Shown here one piece after another: positions 43,439 to 52,918 of a stretch of 64,000 nt of DNA. The notes beneath the pieces were generated by a model. That model worked only from the letters and a program-made list of their open reading frames with translations. It did no database searches and was not told the DNA's origin. Each line of letters begins with the position of its first letter. Within the stretch, counting starts at the first letter, position 1. Both the position numbers and the translations under genes were made by a program. Origin of the DNA: Sphingomonas sp. AX6 (GTDB lineage: Bacteria; Pseudomonadota; Alphaproteobacteria; Sphingomonadales; Sphingomonadaceae); the NCBI RefSeq assembly GCF_902506605.1, contig NZ_LR733979.1:2464008-2528007 (forward strand). The letters are read 5' to 3'.

Positions 43439-45121
43439 TCAGGGGTGATGCCCTGATCCTTCCGAGGCCGCAACCCGTGTCACCGCCGGGAGCGCCAGCC
43501 GCAGCCGATCCGGCAGAAGGTCGAACCGCCCCCCCAGTTCGCGTGCGAGGTTGCGCGCGAGGCGTAGCGCGAAATCGGCCCCCAGCAGTACGGCATCGTG
43601 CGCCGGGCCTTCCGCCGCGTCGAGCGCTTCGATATCGAGCCCGGCGGGACGCGCGATCTCGATCTCGACCGCGCCGGGATGAGCAGCGATCCGCACCATG
43701 AGCCGTTCGTCCCGTTGTGCAGAAGCGGCGAGCGTCGCGAACAGGCGTCCGATCAGCCGTTCGATCGCACGCCGGTCGCCATCCACTTCGACTTCGTCGT
43801 CGCGGATTTCGAAGGCGGCGCCGCGCAGCGCCAGGAGATCCTCTAGGTCGCGGGCCACGTCGCGCATCAGTGCAGCGATCGCGACGGGTTGCGGACGAAG
43901 CTCCAGGCTGTCGCCTTCGATCCGTGCAGCCAGGTCCAGGTCGTCGATCGCGCCGACGAGCAGTTTAGACTGATCGCGAATCACCTTTGCACGCTCGCGA
44001 TACACCGCGGGCACAGGGCCGAGAATTTCGCTCTCGATCATTTCTGCGAAGCCCGAAATGGCGTTGGCGGGGGTCCGCAGTTCATGGACCAACTGGCGCA
44101 TCGATTCGGCGGGTGGGCCATCGCCAGCGCTCGCCCGGTCGCCAGCGCGCGGGCGACGCGCGGTGCCGCGATACCCAAGAAAACGCCCGCTGGCCGGATC
44201 GAATAGCGGAATGCCCGACAACAACCAGTCGCCGCCCGCTTCCGAGCTGCCGTCGATCCGCAACCGGGCATCGCGAAATCCGGCGCGGCGACGCAATGCG
44301 CCCGAGATAACGGCATCGGTCGCGCTGGTGCCAGGGGTGTCGGGCCGCGCCAGCGCTAATCCGATGGTCGCCCCGCGATTGATTCCGTCCACCCAGGTGA
44401 TCACGCCATCGCGATTGGTTTCGAAGCGAAAGGTGGCCGCCGCTATGGGCACCGCAGCCGCGAAGGGCACGGGCGGCTCTTCTGCGCGCTGGCGCTGAAA
44501 CGCGTCTATACGCGCGACCACCTCGGCGATTTCAAACGGGCCGTCATTGGCTCGACCATCTTCGGCGCGGCGCACCGCTTCGGCGACCACGGGCATGTCG
44601 AATGCGACCGATCCCAGCGATACGAACGAACGCGACTGGCGCGGTATCGACGGTTTGGCTACCGGTTGAGCCGAGCCTCTGGCCGGCGCTCCGTCTCCAA
44701 GCACCAGATCAACCGATCCAAAGGCGTCGAGCGCCCGAAGGACGGCAGGAGAAAGGTCGCGGCGATTGCGCATTACGGCGCGCGCCGGTGGCGTCAGCGC
44801 GGGGAGCAGAGCGATCCAGGTGGCATCGGAAAGTTGTGCGCCACGCAATAGTGGAAGGGCGACCGCGACGTCGTCGACCGCCAGATACTCGACCAGCGTC
44901 GCTGGAGGATTGGCCCATTCGAGCGTCTGGACGCTTGCGACGCGAATGGCGCGGGGCACGCGGGGGCGCAGCGCCTCCAGCTTGTCGCGGGCACGGTCGT
45001 CGAACGGTGCACGGCCGCGCGCGACCAGATCGACGATCTGGCGCCAGGTCGATTGCGCGGCGACGCCCGAATCGACGTCGCTTGCCAAGACCGTTTCGAA
45101 GCTGTCGTCGAACCGCACCAA
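43439..45121 (-). CDS. histidine kinase-like protein with degenerate ATP site
   Basis: 560 aa, cytoplasmic by its lack of membrane helices. Residues about 20-140 form an alpha-helical repeat region that resembles DUF2336. A PAS-like part follows, then HisKA with the phospho-accepting His in QLVHELRTPANAISGFAEMI. In the C-terminal part the usual N-box (NxxxNA) is replaced by RLIGRLFATLAAS and no DxGxG motif is visible, so ATP binding is doubtful. It may act as a phosphotransfer or scaffold partner. It directly precedes the deacetylase. Confidence 0.7.
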   Translation of the reverse strand: MVRFDDSFETVLASDVDSGVAAQSTWRQIVDLVARGRAPFDDRARDKLEALRPRVPRAIRVASVQTLEWANPPATLVEYLAVDDVAVALPLLRGAQLSDATWIALLPALTPPARAVMRNRRDLSPAVLRALDAFGSVDLVLGDGAPARGSAQPVAKPSIPRQSRSFVSLGSVAFDMPVVAEAVRRAEDGRANDGPFEIAEVVARIDAFQRQRAEEPPVPFAAAVPIAAATFRFETNRDGVITWVDGINRGATIGLALARPDTPGTSATDAVISGALRRRAGFRDARLRIDGSSEAGGDWLLSGIPLFDPASGRFLGYRGTARRPRAGDRASAGDGPPAESMRQLVHELRTPANAISGFAEMIESEILGPVPAVYRERAKVIRDQSKLLVGAIDDLDLAARIEGDSLELRPQPVAIAALMRDVARDLEDLLALRGAAFEIRDDEVEVDGDRRAIERLIGRLFATLAASAQRDERLMVRIAAHPGAVEIEIARPAGLDIEALDAAEGPAHDAVLLGADFALRLARNLARELGGRFDLLPDRLRLALPAVTRVAASEGSGHHP

Positions 45122-45211
45122 AATCGCCCGCTTCGCCGCGAAAATCCGCGCCGTGCTGGCGTCTTATCCAGCGCTGTCCGGCTTTGATACGTGCATTTTC
45201 TGGGACGTTGC

Positions 45212-45241
45212 ATTGTGGGACAATTGCGTTTCCTTGCAATT
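45212..45241 (+). promoter_or_regulatory. palindromic sites upstream of the Lrp gene
   Basis: ATTGT-GGG-ACAAT (45212-45224) overlaps AATTGC-N8-GCAATT (45222-45241), about 65-90 bp before the Lrp-family start. Lrp/AsnC proteins often bind such AT-rich palindromes and control their own gene. Candidate autoregulatory operators. Confidence 0.45.
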
Positions 45242-45303
45242 ATCTTATGTTCCGGCGCGGGGCGGCATTCGAATCCGATCCCTGTAGAAATCGGGAGTGA
45301 AGA

Positions 45304-45771
45304 ATGGCGTTCGACCGCATCGACCGGCAAATCCTATCTTTGTTGCAGGAAGATGGTCGGATGACCAATGTCGAGCTTGCCGAGCGTGTGGGGTTGACGG
45401 CTCCGCCCTGTCTGCGCCGCGTGCGTGCGTTGGAGGAGGCGGGGGCGATCCGCGGCTATCATGCCGATCTCGATCCGGTGACGCTTGGCTATGGCATCAC
45501 GATTTTCGCATTGGTGGCGCTGCGCAGCCAGGCCGAAAGCGATCTGGCCGCATTCGAAGCGCATGTGGCGACGATTCCCGAAGTACGCGAGTGCCACATG
45601 CTGAATGGCGAAATCGACTTCATCTTGAAGATCGTCGCGACGGATTTGAAGAGCTTTCAGGAAATCCTGACGACCAAGCTGACGACAGCACCCAACGTCA
45701 CCAGCGTCAAGACATCGCTGACGATCCGTACTTCGAAGCAGATGCCCGGCATTCCCGTTTCCGAACTCTGA
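45304..45771 (+). CDS. Lrp/AsnC-family transcriptional regulator
   Basis: 155 aa. The N-terminal HTH (FDRIDRQILSLLQEDGRMTNVELAERVGLTAPPCLRRV) and the C-terminal RAM ligand-binding domain (FALVALRSQAESDLAAFEAHV, VRECHMLNGEIDFILKI) are complete. The PPCLRRV recognition helix is typical of the Lrp subgroup. It probably responds to an amino acid. Palindromic sites lie just upstream. A clear terminator follows its stop. Confidence 0.93.
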   Translation: MAFDRIDRQILSLLQEDGRMTNVELAERVGLTAPPCLRRVRALEEAGAIRGYHADLDPVTLGYGITIFALVALRSQAESDLAAFEAHVATIPEVRECHMLNGEIDFILKIVATDLKSFQEILTTKLTTAPNVTSVKTSLTIRTSKQMPGIPVSEL

Positions 45772-45798
45772 CCATCCGCAACGCTGACGATAAGCAAA

Positions 45799-45834
45799 GG
45801 GGCGCGAACCCATCGGTCCGCGCCCCCTCTTTTC
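45799..45834 (+). terminator. Rho-independent terminator after Lrp gene
   Basis: GGGGCGCG (45799-45806) pairs with CGCGCCCC (45819-45826), with a 12-nt loop, then TCTTTTC. It lies between the Lrp gene and the convergent TPR gene. Confidence 0.8.
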
Positions 45835-45853
45835 GCTATTGGCGTAAAGCCGA

Positions 45854-47131
45854 TCAGCCCTGCGTGGCAGTCGCCGTCGGTGCCGGACCGGTCGAACCGG
45901 TATCCAGCCAAAGCTGCCAGAATCCCGCGATCTCGCTGCGCGGCGCGCCGGTAACCTTTGCGAAGGCCGCCTTTGCCTGATCCTTCTGGTTCGCCATCGC
46001 ATGAGCGATACCGATACGGGTATTCACCTCATCGGCGTTGACGCTGCCTTTTTCGAGCGCGAGGTTGAGCAATTCGATCGCCTTCGGGTAGTTGCCGCTC
46101 GCCAGATAGGCGTTGCCGGTTGATGCCGCCGACGTCCCGTTTGCGGCCGCGCGCGCGCGCTTCTCCGCCGCATCGAGCGAGCCTTCCGAACGAATGCCGT
46201 TGTTGGCTTGGGTAAGAATCTCATTGGCGATGGCGTTGCCGCTCGGCACCTTGCCGTTGGCGCGGCCGTGATCAATCACGGCTTTGGCCTCCCAGGGCAG
46301 CCCGGTTCCAGTCGCGGCATCACCATATTCGATGTAATCGCTCAGATTAGCCATCGAGTTCGACGCACGCTGGAGGCGATAGAGGTCGATCATCTGACCT
46401 TTATCGAGCGCGGCGGCACCCTGGCCGTTGCGATAGACGGCAATCGCCTTGTGCCAATTCACGGCGGTCGGATACGCCCTGATCTGACGTTGCAGCCATT
46501 GTGCCGTACCTGCACGATCCTTGGCAGCGTAAAGCCGCGAAACGGCAAGATTATACCAGGACTCGGGTGCCTTTTGACCGGCGGATTCTCTCGCCTTGAT
46601 GGCTTGGTCCAGCGCGGCTAGTCCGGCGGGCAGGTTGTTGGTCTGCAGATTGGCCGAAGCGATCATAACAGGCAGGTTTTCGTTCTGGAAACCGGCCTGC
46701 TGCGCCTTCTGAAGCAGCGGCAGTGCAGCGGCGTAATTTTTCGTCTCGAACTCGATATTGCCGCGCAGGAACGTATAGCGTGGGAGGTCAGCGGCGGGCG
46801 TCCGCGGGCTCGCGATCAGCACGTCGAGATAGGTGGCGAGCGTCTTGTTGTCTTTCAGATTGGCGGCGACCGGCACGCCCAGTGCGGCAACGAAATAACG
46901 CTCGTCATCGGTTTTCGCTATGCCGCTGGCGGTGGTCAGCGCGGTACGCGCCGCGTTCCAATCCTGGGCCTTGACGGCGGTCTCGGCAGCGGTTGCCGAT
47001 GCGCGAAATTCTTCGCTCACCGTGATCGCGGCCTGTTTTTCCTGCTGGGCGACGGCGGGTGCCGAACCCAGCGCGACGGTCACGGTGCCTGCGGCGACGG
47101 CCGCGGCGAGAGTGGCCTTTACGAAACGCAT
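45854..47131 (-). CDS. periplasmic TPR-repeat protein
   Basis: 425 aa. Signal peptide (LAAAVAAGTVTVALGSAPAVAQ), then several helical repeats, e.g. RGNIEFETKNYAAALPLLQKA, ESWYNLAVSRLYAAKDRAG and GNAYLASGNYPKAIELLNLAL, so it is a TPR protein of the envelope. No enzyme motif is present. TPR arrays act as protein interaction scaffolds; the partner is unknown. It is divergent from gyrA over a 292-bp gap that probably holds both promoters. Confidence 0.8.
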   Translation of the reverse strand: MRFVKATLAAAVAAGTVTVALGSAPAVAQQEKQAAITVSEEFRASATAAETAVKAQDWNAARTALTTASGIAKTDDERYFVAALGVPVAANLKDNKTLATYLDVLIASPRTPAADLPRYTFLRGNIEFETKNYAAALPLLQKAQQAGFQNENLPVMIASANLQTNNLPAGLAALDQAIKARESAGQKAPESWYNLAVSRLYAAKDRAGTAQWLQRQIRAYPTAVNWHKAIAVYRNGQGAAALDKGQMIDLYRLQRASNSMANLSDYIEYGDAATGTGLPWEAKAVIDHGRANGKVPSGNAIANEILTQANNGIRSEGSLDAAEKRARAAANGTSAASTGNAYLASGNYPKAIELLNLALEKGSVNADEVNTRIGIAHAMANQKDQAKAAFAKVTGAPRSEIAGFWQLWLDTGSTGPAPTATATQG

Positions 47132-47423
47132 TTTGTGTCTCTCCTCACGGGATAATCTCGGATCGTCTTTGACAAGGGGGAGGCAAAGACGTCGCGACGC
47201 TCCCTAAATGGCGGATAAGCAAGGGTCAAACCCGCATCCGGGCCGTGTCGGATAATCGGTTCGGCCTGAACGGCCATTGAACGCCCCGCCCCGCGATCGG
47301 CTCCCGCGACCGTTTGAAATCCCCTGCGCGCACGCCCGCGTGTACGCGCGCGAGGCTTGGCTTTGGGTGGTCCGGTCGCTAGAGCGGTCTCATTACTGAA
47401 ACACAGCCCGAAAGCACCAGAAT

Positions 47424-50183
47424 TTGACCGACGAGACGCTCCTCGCCGACGCATCCGACATTTCCCCCATCTCGATCGTCGAAGAGATGAAGTCGAGCTA
47501 TCTCGACTATGCCATGTCGGTTATCGTCGCCCGCGCGCTGCCCGATGTGCGCGACGGATTGAAGCCGGTGCACCGCCGGATCCTGTTCTCCGCCAGCGAG
47601 AGCGGCTTCACCTACAACAAGCCCTACCGCAAATCGGCGCGCATCGTCGGCGACGTGATCGGTAAATATCACCCGCACGGCGACAGCTCGATCTACGAAG
47701 CGCTCGCCCGCATGACCCAGGACTGGGCGATGCGCGTTCCCCTGATCGACGGTCAGGGGAACTTCGGATCGATGGACCCCGATCCGCCCGCCGCGATGCG
47801 CTATACCGAAGCGCGGCTGGCAAAGGTCGCGAACGAACTGCTATCCGATCTCGACAAGGATACCGTCGATTTTCAGGACAATTACGACGGGTCGGAACGC
47901 GAGCCGTCCGTCCTCCCCGCCCGCTTTCCGAACCTGCTCGTAAACGGCGCGGGCGGCATCGCGGTCGGCATGGCCACCAACATCCCGCCGCACAATCTGG
48001 GCGAAGTCGTCACCGCGTGCATCGCGACGATCGACCGTTCGACCGAAGGCGGCGATCCGCTGACCAACGAGGAACTGGCCGAAATCGTCCCCGGCCCCGA
48101 TTTCCCGACCGGCGCGATGATCCTGGGGCGTACCGGGTGCCGACTGGCACACGAAACCGGTCGCGGATCGGTGATCCTGCGGTCACGCCACACCACCGAA
48201 CAGCGCGGCGACCGGCGCTCGATCATCCTTACCGAAATCCCCTATCAGGTCGGCAAGAACGGCTTGGTCGAAAAGATTGCCGAGGCCGCCAAGGACAAGC
48301 GGATCGAGGGCGTCAGCGACATTCGCGACGAATCGAACCGCGAAGGCGTGCGGATCGTCATCGACCTGAAACGCGACGCGACCCCCGACGTCGTGCTCAA
48401 CCAATTGTGGCGGCACACCCCGGCACAATCGAGCTTTGCCTCCAACATGCTCGCGATCCGCGGCGGTCGCCCCGAATTGATGAGTCTGCGCGACATTCTG
48501 AGCGCATTCATCACCTTCCGCGAAGAAGTCATTACCCGCCGCTCGAAGTACGAACTGGCCAAGGCGCGCGACCGGGCGCACATCTTGCTCGGCCTGGTGA
48601 TCGCGGTCACCAATCTCGACGAAGTCGTCCGCATCATTCGCGGATCCTCGTCGCCCGCCGAAGCGCGCGCCAAGCTGCTCGATCGCGAATGGCCGGTTGC
48701 CGAGATCGCGCCGTTCATCAAACTGGTCGAAGCGGTCGAAACCGAGATTGACGGCGACACCTACAAGCTGTCCGAAATCCAGGTTCGCGCGATCCTCGAC
48801 CTGCGGCTCCACCGCCTGACCGCGTTGGGTCGCGACGAGATCGGCGACGAACTGAGCGGATTGGCCGACACGATCGCCGAACTGCTCGAAATCCTGGGTA
48901 ACCGCGCGCGGCTCTATGCCGTCATGCGTGAGGAACTGGTCGCCGTCCGAGACGAATTCGCCACCCCGCGCCGCACCGAAATCGGCGCGGCGATGGATGG
49001 GATCGAGGACGAAGACCTGATCGAGCGCGAGGACATGGTCGTGACCGTGACCGTCCAGGGCTATATCAAGCGCACTCCGCTCGACACGTTCCGCGCGCAG
49101 AAGCGCGGCGGCAAGGGCCGCGCGGGCATGACCACCAAGGACGAAGATGCGATCACCTCGCTGTTCGTCACCTCCACCCACACGCCGGTGCTGTTCTTCT
49201 CGACGCACGGCAAGGTGTACCGGATGAAGGTGTGGCGGCTTCCCGAAGGTGGCCCCGCCACGCGCGGGCGGCCGATGATCAACCTTCTGCCGCTGGCGAA
49301 CGGAGAGACAATCTCGACCGTGCTGCCGCTGCCCGAGGACGAGGCGAGCTGGGCCGACCTGCACGTCATGTTCGCGACCGCCAAGGGATCGGTGCGCCGC
49401 AATTCGATGGATGCGTTCACCAACATTCGCAGTTCCGGCAAGATCGCGATGAAGTTCGAGGAAGGCTCGGACGATCGCCTGATCGGCGTGTCATTGCTGA
49501 CCGAGGCTGACGACGTGCTGCTCGCAACGCGCAACGGGCGCGCGATCCGGTTCTCTGCAACCGATGTGCGCGAATTCCAGAGCCGCGATTCGACCGGCGT
49601 GCGCGGCGCCCGATTGCAGGACGGTGACGAACTGATCTCGCTATCGGTGTTGGGCGGCTTCGACGCGACCCCGCAAGAACGCGAGGACTATCTGCGTGCC
49701 GCTCCGTGGAAGGAAGGCGACCGGGAGGTCACGCTGACGCCCGAACGCATGGCCGAGTTCGAGGCGGCGGAGGAATTCATCCTCACCGTCACATCCAACG
49801 GATATGGCAAGCGCACATCGGCTTACGAATATCGCAAGACCAATCGTGGCGGTCAGGGCATCACCAACATCGTGACGTCGGATCGCAACGGTCCCGTCGT
49901 CGCCAGCTTCCCCGCGCATAATGGCGAGCAACTGATGCTCGTCACCGATCAGGCGAAACTGATCCGCACCACGGTCGGCGACATTCGCATCGCCGGGCGC
50001 AACACGCAGGGCGTCACCATCTTCCGTGTCGCCGACAACGAACATGTGGTCTCCGCTGCCAAGATCGAGGAAACCGAGGACGAGGCCGAGGTGAACCTGG
50101 GCGACGGCGTCGAAGGCGGCGACACCGCCCCCGACGGCGATACCGCAACCGACCTGGCGTCAGGCCCGGAGGACGGCGAATGA
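47424..50183 (+). CDS. gyrA: DNA gyrase subunit A
   Basis: 919 aa with a TTG start, the only in-frame start that keeps the MTDETLL N-terminus. Catalytic Tyr lies in [10 protein letters not shown]. The quinolone-resistance region reads [12 protein letters not shown], so position 83 (E. coli numbering) is Ser and 87 is Glu instead of Asp. The C-terminal beta-pinwheel has GQ(G/K)-type blades, including [13 protein letters not shown] as the GyrA box. The tail is acidic. It cuts and rejoins DNA to introduce negative supercoils with GyrB. Confidence 0.97.
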   Translation: MTDETLLADASDISPISIVEEMKSSYLDYAMSVIVARALPDVRDGLKPVHRRILFSASESGFTYNKPYRKSARIVGDVIGKYHPHGDSSIYEALARMTQDWAMRVPLIDGQGNFGSMDPDPPAAMRYTEARLAKVANELLSDLDKDTVDFQDNYDGSEREPSVLPARFPNLLVNGAGGIAVGMATNIPPHNLGEVVTACIATIDRSTEGGDPLTNEELAEIVPGPDFPTGAMILGRTGCRLAHETGRGSVILRSRHTTEQRGDRRSIILTEIPYQVGKNGLVEKIAEAAKDKRIEGVSDIRDESNREGVRIVIDLKRDATPDVVLNQLWRHTPAQSSFASNMLAIRGGRPELMSLRDILSAFITFREEVITRRSKYELAKARDRAHILLGLVIAVTNLDEVVRIIRGSSSPAEARAKLLDREWPVAEIAPFIKLVEAVETEIDGDTYKLSEIQVRAILDLRLHRLTALGRDEIGDELSGLADTIAELLEILGNRARLYAVMREELVAVRDEFATPRRTEIGAAMDGIEDEDLIEREDMVVTVTVQGYIKRTPLDTFRAQKRGGKGRAGMTTKDEDAITSLFVTSTHTPVLFFSTHGKVYRMKVWRLPEGGPATRGRPMINLLPLANGETISTVLPLPEDEASWADLHVMFATAKGSVRRNSMDAFTNIRSSGKIAMKFEEGSDDRLIGVSLLTEADDVLLATRNGRAIRFSATDVREFQSRDSTGVRGARLQDGDELISLSVLGGFDATPQEREDYLRAAPWKEGDREVTLTPERMAEFEAAEEFILTVTSNGYGKRTSAYEYRKTNRGGQGITNIVTSDRNGPVVASFPAHNGEQLMLVTDQAKLIRTTVGDIRIAGRNTQGVTIFRVADNEHVVSAAKIEETEDEAEVNLGDGVEGGDTAPDGDTATDLASGPEDGE

Positions 50184-50527
50184 GCCGCGCAACGACAGCA
50201 TTCAAGGTGCTGACCGCCGACCAGATGGCGGCGCTGGAGGACGACGAGTTCGAAGGCGCGCCGGTCGATATCGCCGATGGCTATATCCACCTGTCGACCG
50301 CCGAACAGTTGACCGAAACCGTCGACAAGCATTTCGCCGAGCAAAGCGATTTGTGGGTCGCGGCGGTCGATCTCGAAGCGCTCGGCGAGCGCGTGAAGTG
50401 GGAAGAAGCCCGCGGTGGCCAGTTGTTCGCGCACATCTACGGCGTGCTGCCGCTATGCGTGGTGACCGCATACGGCGCATTGAAACGCGACGAGGACGGA
50501 AGCGTGCGGTTGCCTGTCGCGGGTTAG
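50180..50527 (+). CDS. DUF952 family protein
   Basis: 115 aa. The ATG overlaps the gyrA stop (ATGA), so it is probably coupled to gyrA. FKVLTADQMAALE, DGYIHLSTAEQLTETVDKHF and FAHIYGVLPLCVV match the DUF952 family, whose fold is similar to glutathione S-transferase-like or ADP-ribose-binding folds according to some annotations, but the function is not known. It is followed by repeat copy 3. Confidence 0.85.
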   Translation: MSRATTAFKVLTADQMAALEDDEFEGAPVDIADGYIHLSTAEQLTETVDKHFAEQSDLWVAAVDLEALGERVKWEEARGGQLFAHIYGVLPLCVVTAYGALKRDEDGSVRLPVAG

Positions 50528-50550
50528 GCCGTTCTTCCCGTCCCGCGTTC

Positions 50551-50627
50551 CCGTTCGTTTCGAGTGAGGTCGGTAAACGTCGGCTTGGCGTGGGCGAGCG
50601 TTTCTCGACTTCGCTCTAAACGAACGG
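50551..50627. repeat. palindromic repeat element, copy 3 (degenerate)
   Basis: Arms at 50551-50579 and 50599-50627. The right arm differs from copies 1 and 2 by one base; the left arm has several changes (GAGTGAGGTCGGTAAACG), so the pairing is imperfect. It lies between the DUF952 gene and the GbsR-like gene. Confidence 0.8.
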
Positions 50628-50667
50628 GATAAGCGGGGCAATCAGCCCCCTGCCGATCGATTGCCAT

Positions 50668-50698
50668 TTGACATCGTCTATTTCTGTCTTTACAGAAA
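50668..50698 (+). promoter_or_regulatory. promoter with overlapping operator of the GbsR-like gene
   Basis: TTGACA (50668-50673) is followed after 17 bp by TACAGA (50691-50696), a good housekeeping promoter. The perfect palindrome TTTCTGT-N4-ACAGAAA (50681-50698) covers the -10 box, so binding would block transcription. It lies 7 bp before the regulator's ATG. Confidence 0.6.
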
Positions 50699-50704
50699 CA
50701 ACCA

Positions 50705-51256
50705 ATGGCACAGATCGCCGATCATCCTGACGCTAAGGCGTTCATCCTCCACTGGGGGGAAATGGGCACCCAATGGGGCGTCAACCGGTCGGTATCGCAG
50801 GTTCATGCCCTGCTCTATCTGTCCGATCGTCCCATCAACGCCGAGGATATCGCCGAAACGCTGACGCTCGCGCGCTCGAACGTTTCGACCGCGCTCAAGG
50901 ATCTCCAGGGTTACGGTATCGTGCGGCGGGTGCATGTCGAGGGCGATCGACGCGACCATTTCGTCGCTGAGATCGACCTGTGGGAAATGTTCCTGAAGAT
51001 TTCCGCCGAACGCAAACGCCGCGAGATCGATCCAACGATCGCTTTGCTGGGCGAACTGGCCGGCCGGCTAAACGCCGATGACAAAGCCCCCGCCGTCGTT
51101 CGCGAACGGATCATCCGGATGCACGAATTCATCGGCACGCTCGCAGGATGGCATGACCAGGTGCGGGTTCTGCCCAAATCGACGCTGGTTTCGCTGATGA
51201 AGATGGGCGGCACGGTCGCCCGCTTTGTCGGGGGACGCTCCAAGCCAAAGGACTGA
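50705..51256 (+). CDS. GbsR/MarR-family transcriptional regulator
   Basis: 183 aa. N-terminal winged HTH: WGVNRSVSQVHALLYLSDRPINAEDIAETLTLARSNVSTALKDLQGYGIVRRVHVEGDRRDHF. Its length and the C-terminal helices (IRMHEFIGTLAGWHDQVRVLPKSTLVSLMKMG) match the GbsR subgroup of MarR-type regulators. A palindrome overlaps its own -10 box and a similar site precedes the next gene, so it is likely an autorepressor that also controls the membrane proteins downstream. No ligand can be read. Confidence 0.85.
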   Translation: MAQIADHPDAKAFILHWGEMGTQWGVNRSVSQVHALLYLSDRPINAEDIAETLTLARSNVSTALKDLQGYGIVRRVHVEGDRRDHFVAEIDLWEMFLKISAERKRREIDPTIALLGELAGRLNADDKAPAVVRERIIRMHEFIGTLAGWHDQVRVLPKSTLVSLMKMGGTVARFVGGRSKPKD

Positions 51257-51303
51257 TTTGCAGGATGCTCCCGTCACCCTGCCCGACTTCATACGTCACG
51301 TGA

Positions 51304-51321
51304 TTTCGGTAATTACAGAAC
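51304..51321 (+). promoter_or_regulatory. second GbsR-like operator
   Basis: TTTCGGT-AATT-ACAGAAC has the same spacing as the site before the GbsR-like gene (TTTCTGT-N4-ACAGAAA). It differs in one base per arm and lies 24 bp before the membrane protein gene. Confidence 0.55.
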
Positions 51322-51345
51322 CAACGGGACTGAGGGAGAAGTAAA

Positions 51346-51723
51346 ATGATCGAGATTTCCTACCTCCTCTATCTGGCAATCACCATCGGCATCACGATCT
51401 GGGTCGCGCGCACGCTGTCGAGCAATGGCGAAGTCTTTCTGACCCAGTGTTTCGGGCATAATCGCGAGCTCGCCCGCTCGACCAATCATCTGCTCGTCGT
51501 CGGCTTCTACCTCGTCAATATCGGCTTCATCACCCTGACGCTCAGCCTTGGCACCGAACCCAAAACGCTGGCGGATGCGATGCGCTTTCTCAGCGCAAAG
51601 GTCGGATTGGCGGTGTTGGTGATCGGCGTGATGCACTTCTTCAACATGGGCGCGATCTCGCATTTCGGCCGCACCGTGGAGCGCTGGTTCAACGATCGCC
51701 CCGAAGTCGCACCCAACGTCTGA
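51346..51723 (+). CDS. small integral membrane protein in GbsR-like regulon
   Basis: 125 aa with a strong ribosome binding site (GGGAGAA) before the ATG. Three membrane segments: ISYLLYLAITIGITIWVA, HLLVVGFYLVNIGFITLTL and AKVGLAVLVIGVMHFFNMG. No known motif is seen. An operator-like site matching that of the upstream regulator lies in front of it, so it is probably controlled by it. It is followed 25 bp later by a second small membrane protein. Confidence 0.75.
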   Translation: MIEISYLLYLAITIGITIWVARTLSSNGEVFLTQCFGHNRELARSTNHLLVVGFYLVNIGFITLTLSLGTEPKTLADAMRFLSAKVGLAVLVIGVMHFFNMGAISHFGRTVERWFNDRPEVAPNV

Positions 51724-51748
51724 ACAGCGCGAGACGAAGGAGAAGGCC

Positions 51749-52156
51749 ATGTCCGGCAAACCACGGATACGATCGGCGACGGTGGCAGCAACGCTCGCTG
51801 CCGGTCCGGCCTTCCTTTTAAGCTTCGGGCTGTACGAATGGGCGCAATCGGCCGGAGCGGTTCGGCATATCCGACCCGAAACACTGGTCGTGAGTGCGGC
51901 TGCGAGCGTTTTGGCGGCAGTGTTCGGTGCAATTTTGGCGGTGATCCCCTGCCTGGTCGGCGTCGGCGTGCTTTCGACGATGGCAACGTCGCTCCATGCG
52001 CTGCGGCTACCCGTTGCTTGGGGACTTGTCGGCGCGTTGTCAGGTTACGCCATCGGCCTCCCCTTTTCCGAATCGGGCAATGGGTTGGCGGGCGTGATGG
52101 CGCTTACCGGCGCGGTGTGCGCGTTGGCGGGACGATCCTGCCTTCGCTGGGAGTGA
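51749..52156 (+). CDS. small hydrophobic membrane protein
   Basis: 135 aa, with about four predicted membrane segments (TVAATLAAGPAFLLSFGLY, VSAAASVLAAVFGAILAVIPC, WGLVGALSGYAIGLPF and GVMALTGAVCALAG). No family that I recognise. A GAAGGAGAAGG ribosome binding site precedes the ATG. It is co-directional with and 25 bp from the previous gene, so probably in the same operon. Confidence 0.65.
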   Translation: MSGKPRIRSATVAATLAAGPAFLLSFGLYEWAQSAGAVRHIRPETLVVSAAASVLAAVFGAILAVIPCLVGVGVLSTMATSLHALRLPVAWGLVGALSGYAIGLPFSESGNGLAGVMALTGAVCALAGRSCLRWE

Positions 52157-52160
52157 TTTT

Positions 52161-52808
52161 CTAACCTTGCATCGGACGAATACTGCCGAACCGCCGCACC
52201 GCCAGCGTTTGGACGACCCCGTGCGCGATCAGGGCCTGACCGCCGAAATATAGCGGCCAGATCAGCAAACCCGGCAGCGGGCTCGCCTCCAGCGGACCCA
52301 TGCGAGCGAAGATCAGCAGGTCGGACGTTACGAACATCACCGCGCCCAATCCGGTGCGATAGCGTGGGAAGCGGCTCGTCCACGCGGCTGCCGCCATCGC
52401 ACCGATCGCCAGCGCATAAACGGCCACACCACAATCGCGCGTGACCATCCACGAGATCGCCGGCGTCGCAACGAGCAGCGCGCCGCCAAGCAAGCTCTGG
52501 CTGGCGGTCGGCTTACGACGGCGATTGCCGAGATAAAGGATGATCGCGACGACATGCCCGGCCAGGAATGCGATTCCGCCGACTGTCAGCCCCGCGACTT
52601 CCAACAGCACATCCCCCAGCGCGCCCAGCGCCAGCACCAGCGCAATCACCCAGCCATCGGTATTTTCTGCCTTCGTCGCCGCCCAGATCGCGAGCAATCC
52701 GACCCCGGCGCCCTTCCACGCGACCATCGCCGGACCCTGAAGCCCCACCTTGCCCGCGATGAAATAGCTGATCCCGGCTATCAACGCCGCCCACCAGATC
52801 GCCCGCAT
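52161..52808 (-). CDS. YhhN-family membrane protein (lysoplasmalogenase-like)
   Basis: 215 aa, about eight membrane helices. The two conserved acidic motifs of the YhhN/TMEM86 family are present: LGALGDVLLEVAG and FVTSDLLIFARM. Human relatives hydrolyse the vinyl ether bond of lysoplasmalogens; the bacterial role is less clear. It is convergent with the small membrane gene by a 4-bp gap and divergent from trmFO. Confidence 0.85.
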   Translation of the reverse strand: MRAIWWAALIAGISYFIAGKVGLQGPAMVAWKGAGVGLLAIWAATKAENTDGWVIALVLALGALGDVLLEVAGLTVGGIAFLAGHVVAIILYLGNRRRKPTASQSLLGGALLVATPAISWMVTRDCGVAVYALAIGAMAAAAWTSRFPRYRTGLGAVMFVTSDLLIFARMGPLEASPLPGLLIWPLYFGGQALIAHGVVQTLAVRRFGSIRPMQG

Positions 52809-52918
52809 CGCTTCCCCCGGTCTGTAATTCCCTGCCCCGCCCTGCTAGGCGCGACTCGGGCTCCCCTAGCCCAGCCTAACCCATTTCGATCGTTTCACAC
52901 GCGCAAGGTTTTCGAGCA

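Noticed and set aside
48183..49364. Long minus-strand frame (393 aa) opposite gyrA
   Set aside because: Shadow of gyrA, without a start context or motifs.
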